Positions 46,371-53,477 of a stretch of 64,000 nt of DNA are shown one piece after another. The DNA is taken from positions 62,001 to 126,000 of the forward strand of contig JANOQZ010000006.1 in the NCBI GenBank assembly GCA_031415055.1, read 5' to 3'. The stretch is from JANMOK01 sp031415055 (GTDB lineage: Bacteria; Pseudomonadota; Alphaproteobacteria; Rhodobacterales; Rhodobacteraceae). The translations under genes and the position numbers were made by a program. The notes under the pieces were generated by a model. It made no database searches, had not been told where the DNA came from, and worked only from the letters and a program-made list of their open reading frames with translations. Position 1 is the first letter of the stretch. Each line of letters begins with the position of its first letter.

Positions 46371-47095
46371 AATGCCACCGCCCCGAACCGACGCTCGCGT
46401 TGACCAAAGCGCGACAGACAAGCGGCAAAATCATCGACGGTAAAATCCGGCCAGCATTTGTCTTCAAAAGCAAACTCGGCATAGGCCGATTGCCAGAGCA
46501 GGAAATTTGACACCCGGTATTCACCCGATGTTCGGATCACCAAATCCGGTTCGGGCAAGTCAACCGTATCCAACCGCGCTTCCAACGCCGCTTCGTCAAT
46601 CGCGCTTGCTTCAATGCGTCCGGCAGCCACATCCACAGCCAATCTCTGAGCCGCCCGCGCCAATTCATCGCGCCCGCCGTAATTGATCGCCACAGTTAAA
46701 TGAAACCGTTCGTTGCACGCGGTTGCCGCTTCCAGCGAAGCCATCAATGCCCGCAAATCACTGTCCAAGCGCTCGCGCCCACCAATAAAGCGCACTCGCA
46801 CGCCTTCTTCGACCAATTTGGCCGATTCCTTGCGGATATAACGCTTGAACAGGCGCATCAAACCGGTAACTTCCGCCTCGGATCGCTTCCAATTCTCGGT
46901 CGAAAAGGCAAACAACGTCAGATATTTCACGCCCAAATCGGGGCAAGCTTTCACAATCTCGCGCACCCGCTCGACGCCGCGCTTGTGCCCGGCAAGCCGC
47001 GAAAGGCCCCGTCGCGTTGCCCAACGCCCGTTGCCATCCATAATAATGGCCACATGCTCGGGGCTGGCCTGCTCGTCGATAAAAATTTCACTCAA
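46367..47095 (-). CDS. uppS: Undecaprenyl-diphosphate synthase
   Basis: Cis-prenyltransferase of 242 residues producing the C55 lipid carrier for wall and O-antigen synthesis. Catalytic Asp20 is in IIMDGNGRWA; further motifs are LTLFAFSTENWKRS, INYGGRDELARA and the C-terminal RTSGEYRVSNFLLWQSAYAE. Start ATG 47095. Confidence 0.96.
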   Translation of the reverse strand: MSEIFIDEQASPEHVAIIMDGNGRWATRRGLSRLAGHKRGVERVREIVKACPDLGVKYLTLFAFSTENWKRSEAEVTGLMRLFKRYIRKESAKLVEEGVRVRFIGGRERLDSDLRALMASLEAATACNERFHLTVAINYGGRDELARAAQRLAVDVAAGRIEASAIDEAALEARLDTVDLPEPDLVIRTSGEYRVSNFLLWQSAYAEFAFEDKCWPDFTVDDFAACLSRFGQRERRFGAVAL

Positions 47096-47134
47096 AAACT
47101 GTCAATCCTGTCTCGCTGCGCTGACGCCTAGACG

Positions 47135-47698
47135 TCAGACCTGCATTATCTCTGCCTGTTTGCTTTCCAAAGCCAAATCGACCTTGGCAATCTCGTTGTT
47201 GGTCAATTCCTGAATTTCGTCGTGCCAAAATTTCTGGTCGTCTTCTGCCATGCCCTCGCCCTTGGCCTTCTTGATCTGATCCATCCCGTCGCGCCGCACA
47301 TTGCGCACGGCAACCCGCGCATGTTCGGCGTATTGCCCGGCAAGTTTGGCCAATTCGCGGCGCCGCTCTTCGTTCAATTCCGGTATCGGCAACCGCAAGA
47401 TCGTGCCGTCCATCACCGGGTTCAACCCAAGCCCCGAATTGCGGATCGCCTTATCCACCGCTTGCACCAGTCCCTTGTCCCAGACATTGACCAAAACCAT
47501 CCGGCTTTCCGGCACAGTTATCGTCCCCACTTGGTTCAGCGGCATCGACGATCCATAAGCGTCAACCATCACCGGGTCCAACATGCTGGCCGAGGCGCGA
47601 CCGGTGCGCAGCGAATGAAACTCGTTGCGCATCGCATGCAAAGCCCCCTCCATCCGCCGCTCTATAGCGTCGATGTCGATGGTGATGTCCTCAGACAT
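47135..47698 (-). CDS. frr: Ribosome-recycling factor
   Basis: Translation factor of 187 residues that splits post-termination ribosomes with EF-G. The L-shaped fold is recognisable from its long helices and the conserved stretches LRTGRASASMLDPVMVDAYG and PMDGTILRLPIPELNEERRR-type sequence in the middle. Length is standard. Between pyrH (21 bp upstream) and uppS. Confidence 0.97.
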   Translation of the reverse strand: MSEDITIDIDAIERRMEGALHAMRNEFHSLRTGRASASMLDPVMVDAYGSSMPLNQVGTITVPESRMVLVNVWDKGLVQAVDKAIRNSGLGLNPVMDGTILRLPIPELNEERRRELAKLAGQYAEHARVAVRNVRRDGMDQIKKAKGEGMAEDDQKFWHDEIQELTNNEIAKVDLALESKQAEIMQV

Positions 47699-47719
47699 GG
47701 CCCCCTCCCCAAACGGCTC

Positions 47720-48457
47720 TCACGGTGCGCCCTGTTCAACTATGGTGAACTTGCCACGCCCCTGCAACACTTCGACCAATGCGTCGGGCTGCTCTAACGA
47801 GAATACGACAATCGGCAAGCTATTGTCGCGTGCCAATGCAATTGCTGAGGCATCCATCACCGCGAGGTGCTTTTGCAACACAGTGTCGTAGGATACCCGG
47901 TCATATCTTTTCGCGTTCGGATTCTTCTTGGGGTCGCTGTCATAAACCCCATCCACCTGCGTGCCCTTGAAAATCACTTCGCACGACATTTCCGACGCCC
48001 GCAAAGTCGCCGCAGTATCGGTGGTGAAATACGGGTTGCCGGTGCCCGCGGCAAAAATACAAACGCGACCCTTCTCCAAATGCCGCACCGCGCGACGGCG
48101 GATGTAAGGTTCACACACCTGATCCATAGGAATGGCGCTGATCACGCGGGTGAACACCCCCATTCCCTCCAGTGCCGATTGCATGGCCAAGGCGTTCATC
48201 ACTGTCGCCAACATGCCCATGTAATCGGCGGTTGTGCGCTCCATTCCCTGGGCCGACCCTTGCAGCCCGCGAAAGATGTTGCCGCCACCAATGACAACAC
48301 AAATCTCCACCCCCAAATCGTGGACTTTCTTGATCTCGCTGGCAATCCGCTGAACCGTTGGCGGGTGCAGCGCATGCACGCTATCCCCCATCAACGCCTC
48401 GCCCGACAATTTCAACAGCACGCGCTTGTATTTCGTTTTTATCTTGCCCGACGGCAT
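47720..48457 (-). CDS. pyrH: UMP kinase
   Basis: Bacterial amino-acid-kinase-fold UMP kinase of 245 residues. Motifs: RVLLKLSGEALMGD, VIGGGNIFRGLQGSA, and FAAGTGNPYFTTDTAATLRA. ATG 48457 gives the expected N-terminus; the frame extends upstream without family similarity. First gene of the long minus-strand run pyrH to lpxB; about 300 bp of non-coding sequence separates it from the divergent amino-acid transporter genes. Confidence 0.97.
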   Translation of the reverse strand: MPSGKIKTKYKRVLLKLSGEALMGDSVHALHPPTVQRIASEIKKVHDLGVEICVVIGGGNIFRGLQGSAQGMERTTADYMGMLATVMNALAMQSALEGMGVFTRVISAIPMDQVCEPYIRRRAVRHLEKGRVCIFAAGTGNPYFTTDTAATLRASEMSCEVIFKGTQVDGVYDSDPKKNPNAKRYDRVSYDTVLQKHLAVMDASAIALARDNSLPIVVFSLEQPDALVEVLQGRGKFTIVEQGAP

Positions 48458-48761
48458 AAAATGCGTCCCCGCTGCTCGAATTTCGGCCAAAATGTCGGAA
48501 ATCGAGGTGTTATTCAATGGCCAAAGCAGCACGATTGCCCGGCTTGCACGATGAATTGTTACCGCCTGCACAGGTGTTGCAAGAATATGGGGGCCGCGCG
48601 TTGACAGAGCCGGAAAGTCCAACGCCAGCCGGTTTTCAAAATCACCCACATCATATCGTTCTAATAATTGAGCCTACAGTATTGCGCCGCAAAATCTTTG
48701 TTGTGCCAAGGCCGCGTTGAACTATGGTCAACCCAATAAACAATCATAAAAGGAGGAACCC
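48458..48761. other. Divergent intergenic region between pyrH and the amino-acid ABC genes
   Basis: About 304 bases with no gene seen. It must contain the promoter for the minus-strand pyrH run and for the plus-strand transporter. Near the transporter is the dyad gttga-actatgg-tcaac (48716-48720 and 48728-48732), 30 bp before the ATG, possibly an operator. No tRNA fold or strong promoter pair was recognised. Confidence 0.5.
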
Positions 48762-49556
48762 ATGAATTTCCCAGTTTCCCGCCGCACCGGTCTAGCTGGA
48801 GGTCTAGCTTTGGCTTTGGCCTTGCTGACAACTTCAACCGCCCAAGCCGATGCCCTTGATGACATCATCGCTTCGGGCACACTCAAAATCGGCATATTCG
48901 AAGATTTTCCGCCTTTCGCATCCCTAAACACCGACTTGAAAATCGAGGGCTATGATACCGAAGTCGCCGACAAACTTGCCGCAGCCCTTGGCGTTAAAGC
49001 CGAACTTGTCGGCATTACCGGGCAAAACCGCATTCCCTTCCTGACCGAAAGCAAAGTCGATCTGTTGCTCAGCATCGGCTATAGCGACGAACGCGCCGAA
49101 GTCGTTGCCTTCACCGACGCCTATGCGCCCTATTATATCGCCGTCATGGGGCCCAAAGACCTTGCCGTGGCCGGTCCAGCCGATCTAGCTGGCAAAAGCG
49201 TGGCGGTGAACCGTGGCACTTTGGAAGATACCGAAGCGACCAAAGTCGCCCCCGAAGGCACCGACATCCAGCGTTACAACGATTACAGTGGCGTCATTGC
49301 CGCCTTCCTGTCGGGGCAAGCGCAACTGATGGTCGTGGGCAACGACGTTGGCGCGACTATTCTGGCACAGAACCCTGCCATTGAACCGGTCGAGAAATTC
49401 TTGCTCCTGTCTTCGCCCTCACAAATGGCGGTGAAAAAGGGCGAGGATCGGCTGCAAGTAGCCATCAACGACGCCCTGATCGCCATGAAAGCCGACGGCA
49501 GCCTGAACGATCTGGCGTTGAAATGGCTGAAACAGCCGCTTGTCGAAGGATTCTGA
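48762..49556 (+). CDS. Polar amino-acid ABC transporter, substrate-binding protein
   Basis: Periplasmic binding protein (family 3, SBP_bac_3) of 264 residues. Signal peptide with an Arg-rich n-region (FPVSRRTGLAGG) cleaved after TAQA (residue 29), then IIASGTLKIGIFEDFPPFAS, the typical first strand of amino-acid binders, and VAVNRGTLEDTEATKVAPEG in the second lobe. A strong AGGAGG lies at 48751-48756. The ligand cannot be read from sequence. It is followed after 6 bp by two permease genes. Confidence 0.92.
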   Translation: MNFPVSRRTGLAGGLALALALLTTSTAQADALDDIIASGTLKIGIFEDFPPFASLNTDLKIEGYDTEVADKLAAALGVKAELVGITGQNRIPFLTESKVDLLLSIGYSDERAEVVAFTDAYAPYYIAVMGPKDLAVAGPADLAGKSVAVNRGTLEDTEATKVAPEGTDIQRYNDYSGVIAAFLSGQAQLMVVGNDVGATILAQNPAIEPVEKFLLLSSPSQMAVKKGEDRLQVAINDALIAMKADGSLNDLALKWLKQPLVEGF

Positions 49557-49562
49557 CCCCGC

Positions 49563-50231
49563 ATGGGGTATGAATTCGATTTCAGCGCCATCGCTGAACA
49601 AATCGGCCTGCTCGCAAGTGGAGCAGGCCTGACCCTGTTGTTGACCGCCCTGACTGCGACCATCGGCATCACGCTGAGCATCGCAGGGGCGGCAACCTCG
49701 CGCTGGGGTTTGGGTTGGGCCCGCAGGTTGGTGGCGGTCTATGTCGAAATCATCCGCAACACACCCTTCATTGTGCAACTTTTCTTCATCTTTTTTGGCC
49801 TGCCTTCGCTTGGCCTGCACCTGACCGCACTCACGGCGGCGGTTTTGGCCATGACCATTAACATGACCGCCTATTGCATCGAAATCGTCCGCGCCGGTAT
49901 CGAAGCCGTGCCTCCGGGCCAGCGTGAGGCTGGCATTGCAACCGGGCTAAAGCCAATTCCGGTTTTCGCCCTCATCGTGCTGCCCCAAGCCATCGCCGTG
50001 GTCTATCCCGCACTGGTCAGCCAAATCGTCATCACCATGCTGGAATCCGCCGTCGTCTCGCAAATCGCTGTCGCCGATTTGACGCACGCCGCCGATTTCA
50101 TCCAATCGCGCAGCTATCGCGCGTTTGAGACCTATGCCATCGTCACGCTGATCTATCTCGCTCTGGCTTTGCTGCTGCGTTGGGGCTTCAACTTTGCCGG
50201 TCAGCGCCTGTTCAAAGGCCAGCAGCAATGA
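49563..50231 (+). CDS. Polar amino-acid ABC transporter permease (first)
   Basis: HisM/GlnP-type permease of 222 residues with about five TMs, including IRNTPFIVQLFFIFFGLPSL and the cytoplasmic EAA loop VPPGQREAGIATGLKPIPVF that docks the ATPase. It pairs with the second permease; the stop overlaps that gene's ATG (ATGA). Confidence 0.93.
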   Translation: MGYEFDFSAIAEQIGLLASGAGLTLLLTALTATIGITLSIAGAATSRWGLGWARRLVAVYVEIIRNTPFIVQLFFIFFGLPSLGLHLTALTAAVLAMTINMTAYCIEIVRAGIEAVPPGQREAGIATGLKPIPVFALIVLPQAIAVVYPALVSQIVITMLESAVVSQIAVADLTHAADFIQSRSYRAFETYAIVTLIYLALALLLRWGFNFAGQRLFKGQQQ

Positions 50232-50878
50232 TCAACCTGCCCGTCACCGACATTTTGCCCTTCCTGCTGCTGGCCGCACGCTGGACATTACTGTTGTCGC
50301 TCATTGCCTTCGCGGGCGGCGGCATGGGCGCGATTTTATTGTTGCTCTGGCGCTACGGTGCGCCCAAGTCTGGTCGTCACGCCATGTCGCTCTATGTGCA
50401 AGTGTTGCAAGGCACGCCCTTGTTGATGCAGCTTTTCTTGGTATTTTTTGGACTACCGCTAATCGGGGTTGAAGTATCGCAATGGCTGGCTGCTAGCGTC
50501 GCTTTGACGCTTTATGCAACAGCTTTCCTCGCTGAAATCTGGCGCGGCTGCGTTGACGCCATCCCGCGCGGGCAATGGGACGCCAGCGCCAGCTTGGGTA
50601 TGAGCTTCCTCAAACAAATGCGCTTGGTGATCCTGCCACAAGCCTTGAAAATCGCCATTCCGCCAACCGTTGGCTTTCTCGTGCAACTGCTCAAAAGCAC
50701 CGCGCTTGCCTCGATCATCGGCTTTGACGAACTGACCCGCACCGGCCAAATCGTCGCCAACGCCACCTTCAAACCGCTGATCGTCTACGGTCTGGTGGCG
50801 CTGATCTATTTTGCCATGTGCTACCCACTGACCTATGGGTCAAGAATCCTCGAACGCCGGCTGCGGGTTTCCAGATAG
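50228..50878 (+). CDS. Polar amino-acid ABC transporter permease (second)
   Basis: HisQ/GlnP-type permease of 216 residues. The family motif LQGTPLLMQLFLVFFGLPLI and the EAA loop IPRGQWDASASLGMSFLKQM are present. ATG 50228 is chosen for its 4-bp overlap with the first permease. No ATP-binding subunit gene follows; a strong hairpin and then the convergent tsf gene come next, so the transporter must borrow an ATPase encoded elsewhere. Confidence 0.93.
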   Translation: MINLPVTDILPFLLLAARWTLLLSLIAFAGGGMGAILLLLWRYGAPKSGRHAMSLYVQVLQGTPLLMQLFLVFFGLPLIGVEVSQWLAASVALTLYATAFLAEIWRGCVDAIPRGQWDASASLGMSFLKQMRLVILPQALKIAIPPTVGFLVQLLKSTALASIIGFDELTRTGQIVANATFKPLIVYGLVALIYFAMCYPLTYGSRILERRLRVSR

Positions 50879-50895
50879 TGGATCAAAACAAATTC

Positions 50896-50923
50896 GGTTC
50901 AGGCGAAAACCTTCGCCTGAACC
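50896..50923 (-). terminator. Strong hairpin terminator between the transporter and tsf
   Basis: Perfect 12-bp stem ggttcaggcgaa (50896-50907) with ttcgcctgaacc (50912-50923), loop aacc. On the minus strand it is followed by GAATTTGTTTT, so it should terminate tsf transcripts; on the plus strand no T-run follows, but it may still stop or protect the transporter mRNA. Confidence 0.8.
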
Positions 50924-50931
50924 GCTGAAAA

Positions 50932-51810
50932 TCAGTTGCCGCGAGTCTTCGCCACTTCCGCTGCGAAATCTTCGACTTCTTTCTCGATGCCTTCGCCAAC
51001 TTGCAACCGAGCAAACGCCGTCACGCTCGCCCCTGCTTCTTTGGCGGCTTGGGCGACCGTCACATCGGTGTTCATCACGAACTTCTGATTGACGAGCGAT
51101 ACTTCGGCGAAATAAGTCTTCAGCGCACTGGCAACGATCTTCTCGATTATCGCTTCAGGCTTGCCATTCTCACGCGCCTTGGCGGCAATAATCTGACCCT
51201 CACGCTCGATCAGAGCAGGGTCGATCTCGCCTTCGGTCAAAGCAACCGGAGCCGCCGCCGCCACATGCATGGCAATCTGCTTGCCGATGCCGTTATCCGC
51301 TGCATCTAACGCCACCAAGACGCCAATTTTACCCAAGCCGGGCGCAACCGAGTTATGCACATAACTGGCCACGGCAACACCCTCGACCCGCGCCATGCGC
51401 CGCACCGAAATATTCTCGCCAATGGTCACTACCGCCGCCGTCACCAGATCGGCAATCGTATTGTCACCCGCATGCGAGGCCAACAAAGCATCCAGCGTCT
51501 TCACACCCAAAGCCGCCTCGGTAACCTTCGCCACTAAAGCCTGAAAATCGGCGTTCAGCGCCGCAAAATCGGTCTCGCAGTTCACTTCGACCGCTACGCC
51601 GACGCCACCACGCACGGCCACGCCAACCAAGCCCTCAGCCGCCGTGCGACCCGATTTCTTGGCAGCTTTCGCCAAACCCTTGGTGCGCAACCAGTCAACC
51701 GCCGCCTCCATATCGCCACTGACCTCGGTCAGGGCGCGTTTGGCATCCATCATGCCAACGCCGGTTGAATCGCGCAGTTCCTTAACTCGTGCTGCGGTGA
51801 TTTCCATCAT
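50932..51810 (-). CDS. tsf: Elongation factor Ts
   Basis: Guanine-nucleotide exchange factor for EF-Tu, 292 residues. N-terminal UBA-like part VKELRDSTGVGMMDAKRAL and the core with GLVGVAVRGGVGVAVEVNCE followed by TDFAALNADF are diagnostic. It follows rpsB after 84 bp containing two hairpins, the normal rpsB-tsf pair. Downstream of tsf the usual run to pyrH is separated by a plus-strand transporter cassette. Confidence 0.97.
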   Translation of the reverse strand: MMEITAARVKELRDSTGVGMMDAKRALTEVSGDMEAAVDWLRTKGLAKAAKKSGRTAAEGLVGVAVRGGVGVAVEVNCETDFAALNADFQALVAKVTEAALGVKTLDALLASHAGDNTIADLVTAAVVTIGENISVRRMARVEGVAVASYVHNSVAPGLGKIGVLVALDAADNGIGKQIAMHVAAAAPVALTEGEIDPALIEREGQIIAAKARENGKPEAIIEKIVASALKTYFAEVSLVNQKFVMNTDVTVAQAAKEAGASVTAFARLQVGEGIEKEVEDFAAEVAKTRGN

Positions 51811-51833
51811 CGCTCTCCTTTGAAAACAGCTAT

Positions 51834-51889
51834 GGCGGGCACGATTGCCCGCCGAAATTCTGGGGAATGCGCCCGCAATTTCGCGGGCG
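51834..51889 (-). promoter_or_regulatory. Two hairpins in the rpsB-tsf gap
   Basis: ggcgggca/tgcccgcc (51834-51841 and 51846-51853, loop cgat) and cgcccgc/gcgggcg (51870-51876 and 51883-51889). Neither has a T-run. On the mRNA they lie between the rpsB stop and the tsf ribosome-binding site (AAAGGAGAG). They may attenuate or stabilise, as in other rpsB-tsf transcripts. Confidence 0.5.
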
Positions 51890-51894
51890 AGAAA

Positions 51895-52680
51895 TCAGGC
51901 GTCGGATTCGGCGGAAACAGTTTCTTCTTCGGCCAAAACCTCTTCAACCGGCGCTTCCGCAAGGGCACCAATATCAACGCCAGACGACCCCAAATGCGCT
52001 GCCATCCCGTCCAAAGCTGCCCGCGCGATCAAATCGCAATACAGCGAAATCGCCCGTGCCGCGTCGTCGTTGCCCGGAATCGGATAGTCGATCCCCTCGG
52101 GTGCCGAATTGGTATCCAGCACCGCAATCACCGGAATGCCAAGTTTACGCGCTTCCAGAATCGCCAAGGCCTCTTTGTTGGTGTCGATCACGAAAATGAT
52201 GTCCGGCGTGCCGCCCATTTCGCGGATGCCACCCAATGACGCCTGCAACTTGCCCTGCTCGCGCTCGATGTTCAGCCGTTCCTTCTTGGTCAAACCGGCC
52301 GCGCCGGTCGCCAGCAACTCGTCCACGTTCTTCAGCCGAGCAATCGAATTGGACACGGTTTTCCAATTGGTCAATGTGCCGCCCAACCAGCGATGGTTCA
52401 TATAGAACTGCGCCGACTTTTCCGCCGCATCCGCCACCGCTTTTTGCGCCTGCCGCTTGGTGCCCACGAACAGCACACGCCCGCCCTTGGCGACAATCGT
52501 TTGCACCGCAACCAAAGCCGCGTCGAGCATCGGCACGGTCTGCGTCAGGTCCATGATATGGATACCGTTGCGCGCGCCATAGATGTAACGCTCCATGCGC
52601 GGGTTCCAGCGATGTGTCTGGTGGCCGAAGTGAACGCCCGCTTCCAAAAGCTGACGCAACGTGAATTCTGGCAAAGCCAT
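51895..52680 (-). CDS. rpsB: 30S ribosomal protein S2
   Basis: Ribosomal protein of 261 residues. Starts ALPEFTLRQLLEAGVHFGHQ, then WNPRMERYIYGARNGIHIMD; FVGTKRQAQKAVADAAE and GAVIAVLD-type central sequence (IPVIAVLDTNSAPEGIDYPI) confirm S2. An acidic C-terminal tail (EEVLAEEETVSAESDA) is typical of the alphaproteobacterial form. ATG 52680 follows the family; the frame continues upstream to 52725. Confidence 0.97.
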   Translation of the reverse strand: MALPEFTLRQLLEAGVHFGHQTHRWNPRMERYIYGARNGIHIMDLTQTVPMLDAALVAVQTIVAKGGRVLFVGTKRQAQKAVADAAEKSAQFYMNHRWLGGTLTNWKTVSNSIARLKNVDELLATGAAGLTKKERLNIEREQGKLQASLGGIREMGGTPDIIFVIDTNKEALAILEARKLGIPVIAVLDTNSAPEGIDYPIPGNDDAARAISLYCDLIARAALDGMAAHLGSSGVDIGALAEAPVEEVLAEEETVSAESDA

Positions 52681-52712
52681 GTTTGTAACCCTTTCCGGTT
52701 TCATCCTCGGCA

Positions 52713-52759
52713 GGGAGAAGGGCATGTGCCCAACCGGAGGACCGCTGAGGATTTCTCCC
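52713..52759 (-). promoter_or_regulatory. Possible structured 5' leader of rpsB
   Basis: In the 5' untranslated region, gggagaa (52713-52719) pairs with ttctccc (52753-52759), enclosing gggca/tgccc (52720-52724 and 52727-52731). S2 often represses its own mRNA through a leader structure, so this may be that site. Based only on hand-found complementarity. Confidence 0.35.
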
Positions 52760-52799
52760 CCAACCAGCCCGAACCCCGCCTGTGGTTTTCGATTGGGGG

Positions 52800-52828
52800 G
52801 CTATAGGTCAGGGTTTGCGACTTGACAA
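52800..52828 (-). promoter_or_regulatory. rpsB promoter
   Basis: On the minus strand, -35 TTGTCA (52828-52823), 17-bp spacer, -10 TATAGC (52805-52800). Transcription would begin near 52793, giving a leader of about 110 nt before rpsB. Good match to the sigma-70-type consensus. Confidence 0.65.
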
Positions 52829-52916
52829 GGGGTGAATTGTTGTGGCGATTGCCTTCACCGTCCATACACTGGCGTGCGTTAACACGACATTTGTCGAGCG
52901 AGACTCTCGATTACGT

Positions 52917-53477
52917 TCAAACCTGCGCCGCCACGCTTTCCATCGCGTCCTTCAGGTGATGCACCGCCGTCGTAGTAAACGAGCGCATCACCATAATACC
53001 GAACCCGCCTGGAATGGCGGTGATCAAAGCCATCATATGGGCAAATTCGGTGCGAGCAGCGCTGCCCTCGGGAAATACTTCGCCCGACACATCCAACGGG
53101 CACAACCGCGCCATGACGTCGCGCGAACCGGTCCCTATCAATGCCAAAAGCGACCATCCGTCGGATTGGTCGCTCACCGCTGCATTTCCTGTCAACAACC
53201 CCGATAATTCGCCAGCCAGCCCGTCACTTCCGGCGACAAACCACTGGCCCAAGCCCGCCCACAAAACGCGGCCCTCTTCGCCATCGGCGTAACGACCAGC
53301 AACCGGCAAGCCAACCCCGATGCGCGTCTTGACACTCGCGGATACCGTTTCGAATTGTCCTTTGAATGGCACGACCGACACAATTGCCGCAGGTTGTGCC
53401 GCCAGCAGCTTTGTACCACCCGCCGAAAAAGGCAGGCCCACAATTGCCGATACAGCGTGCAAAACCAATTCAGCCAC
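52917..53477 (-). CDS. soxG: Sarcosine oxidase gamma subunit
   Basis: Small subunit of heterotetrameric sarcosine oxidase, 186 residues, resembling the substrate-less half of a T-protein fold. Segments such as VLWAGLGQWFVAG and LALIGTGSRDVMARLCPLD match the GCV_T/SoxG family. A GTG at 53477 (AELVLHAVSAIVGLPF) inside the end of soxA is chosen; the overlap of 8 bp keeps it coupled. Last gene of soxBDAG. Confidence 0.88.
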   Translation of the reverse strand: MAELVLHAVSAIVGLPFSAGGTKLLAAQPAAIVSVVPFKGQFETVSASVKTRIGVGLPVAGRYADGEEGRVLWAGLGQWFVAGSDGLAGELSGLLTGNAAVSDQSDGWSLLALIGTGSRDVMARLCPLDVSGEVFPEGSAARTEFAHMMALITAIPGGFGIMVMRSFTTTAVHHLKDAMESVAAQV

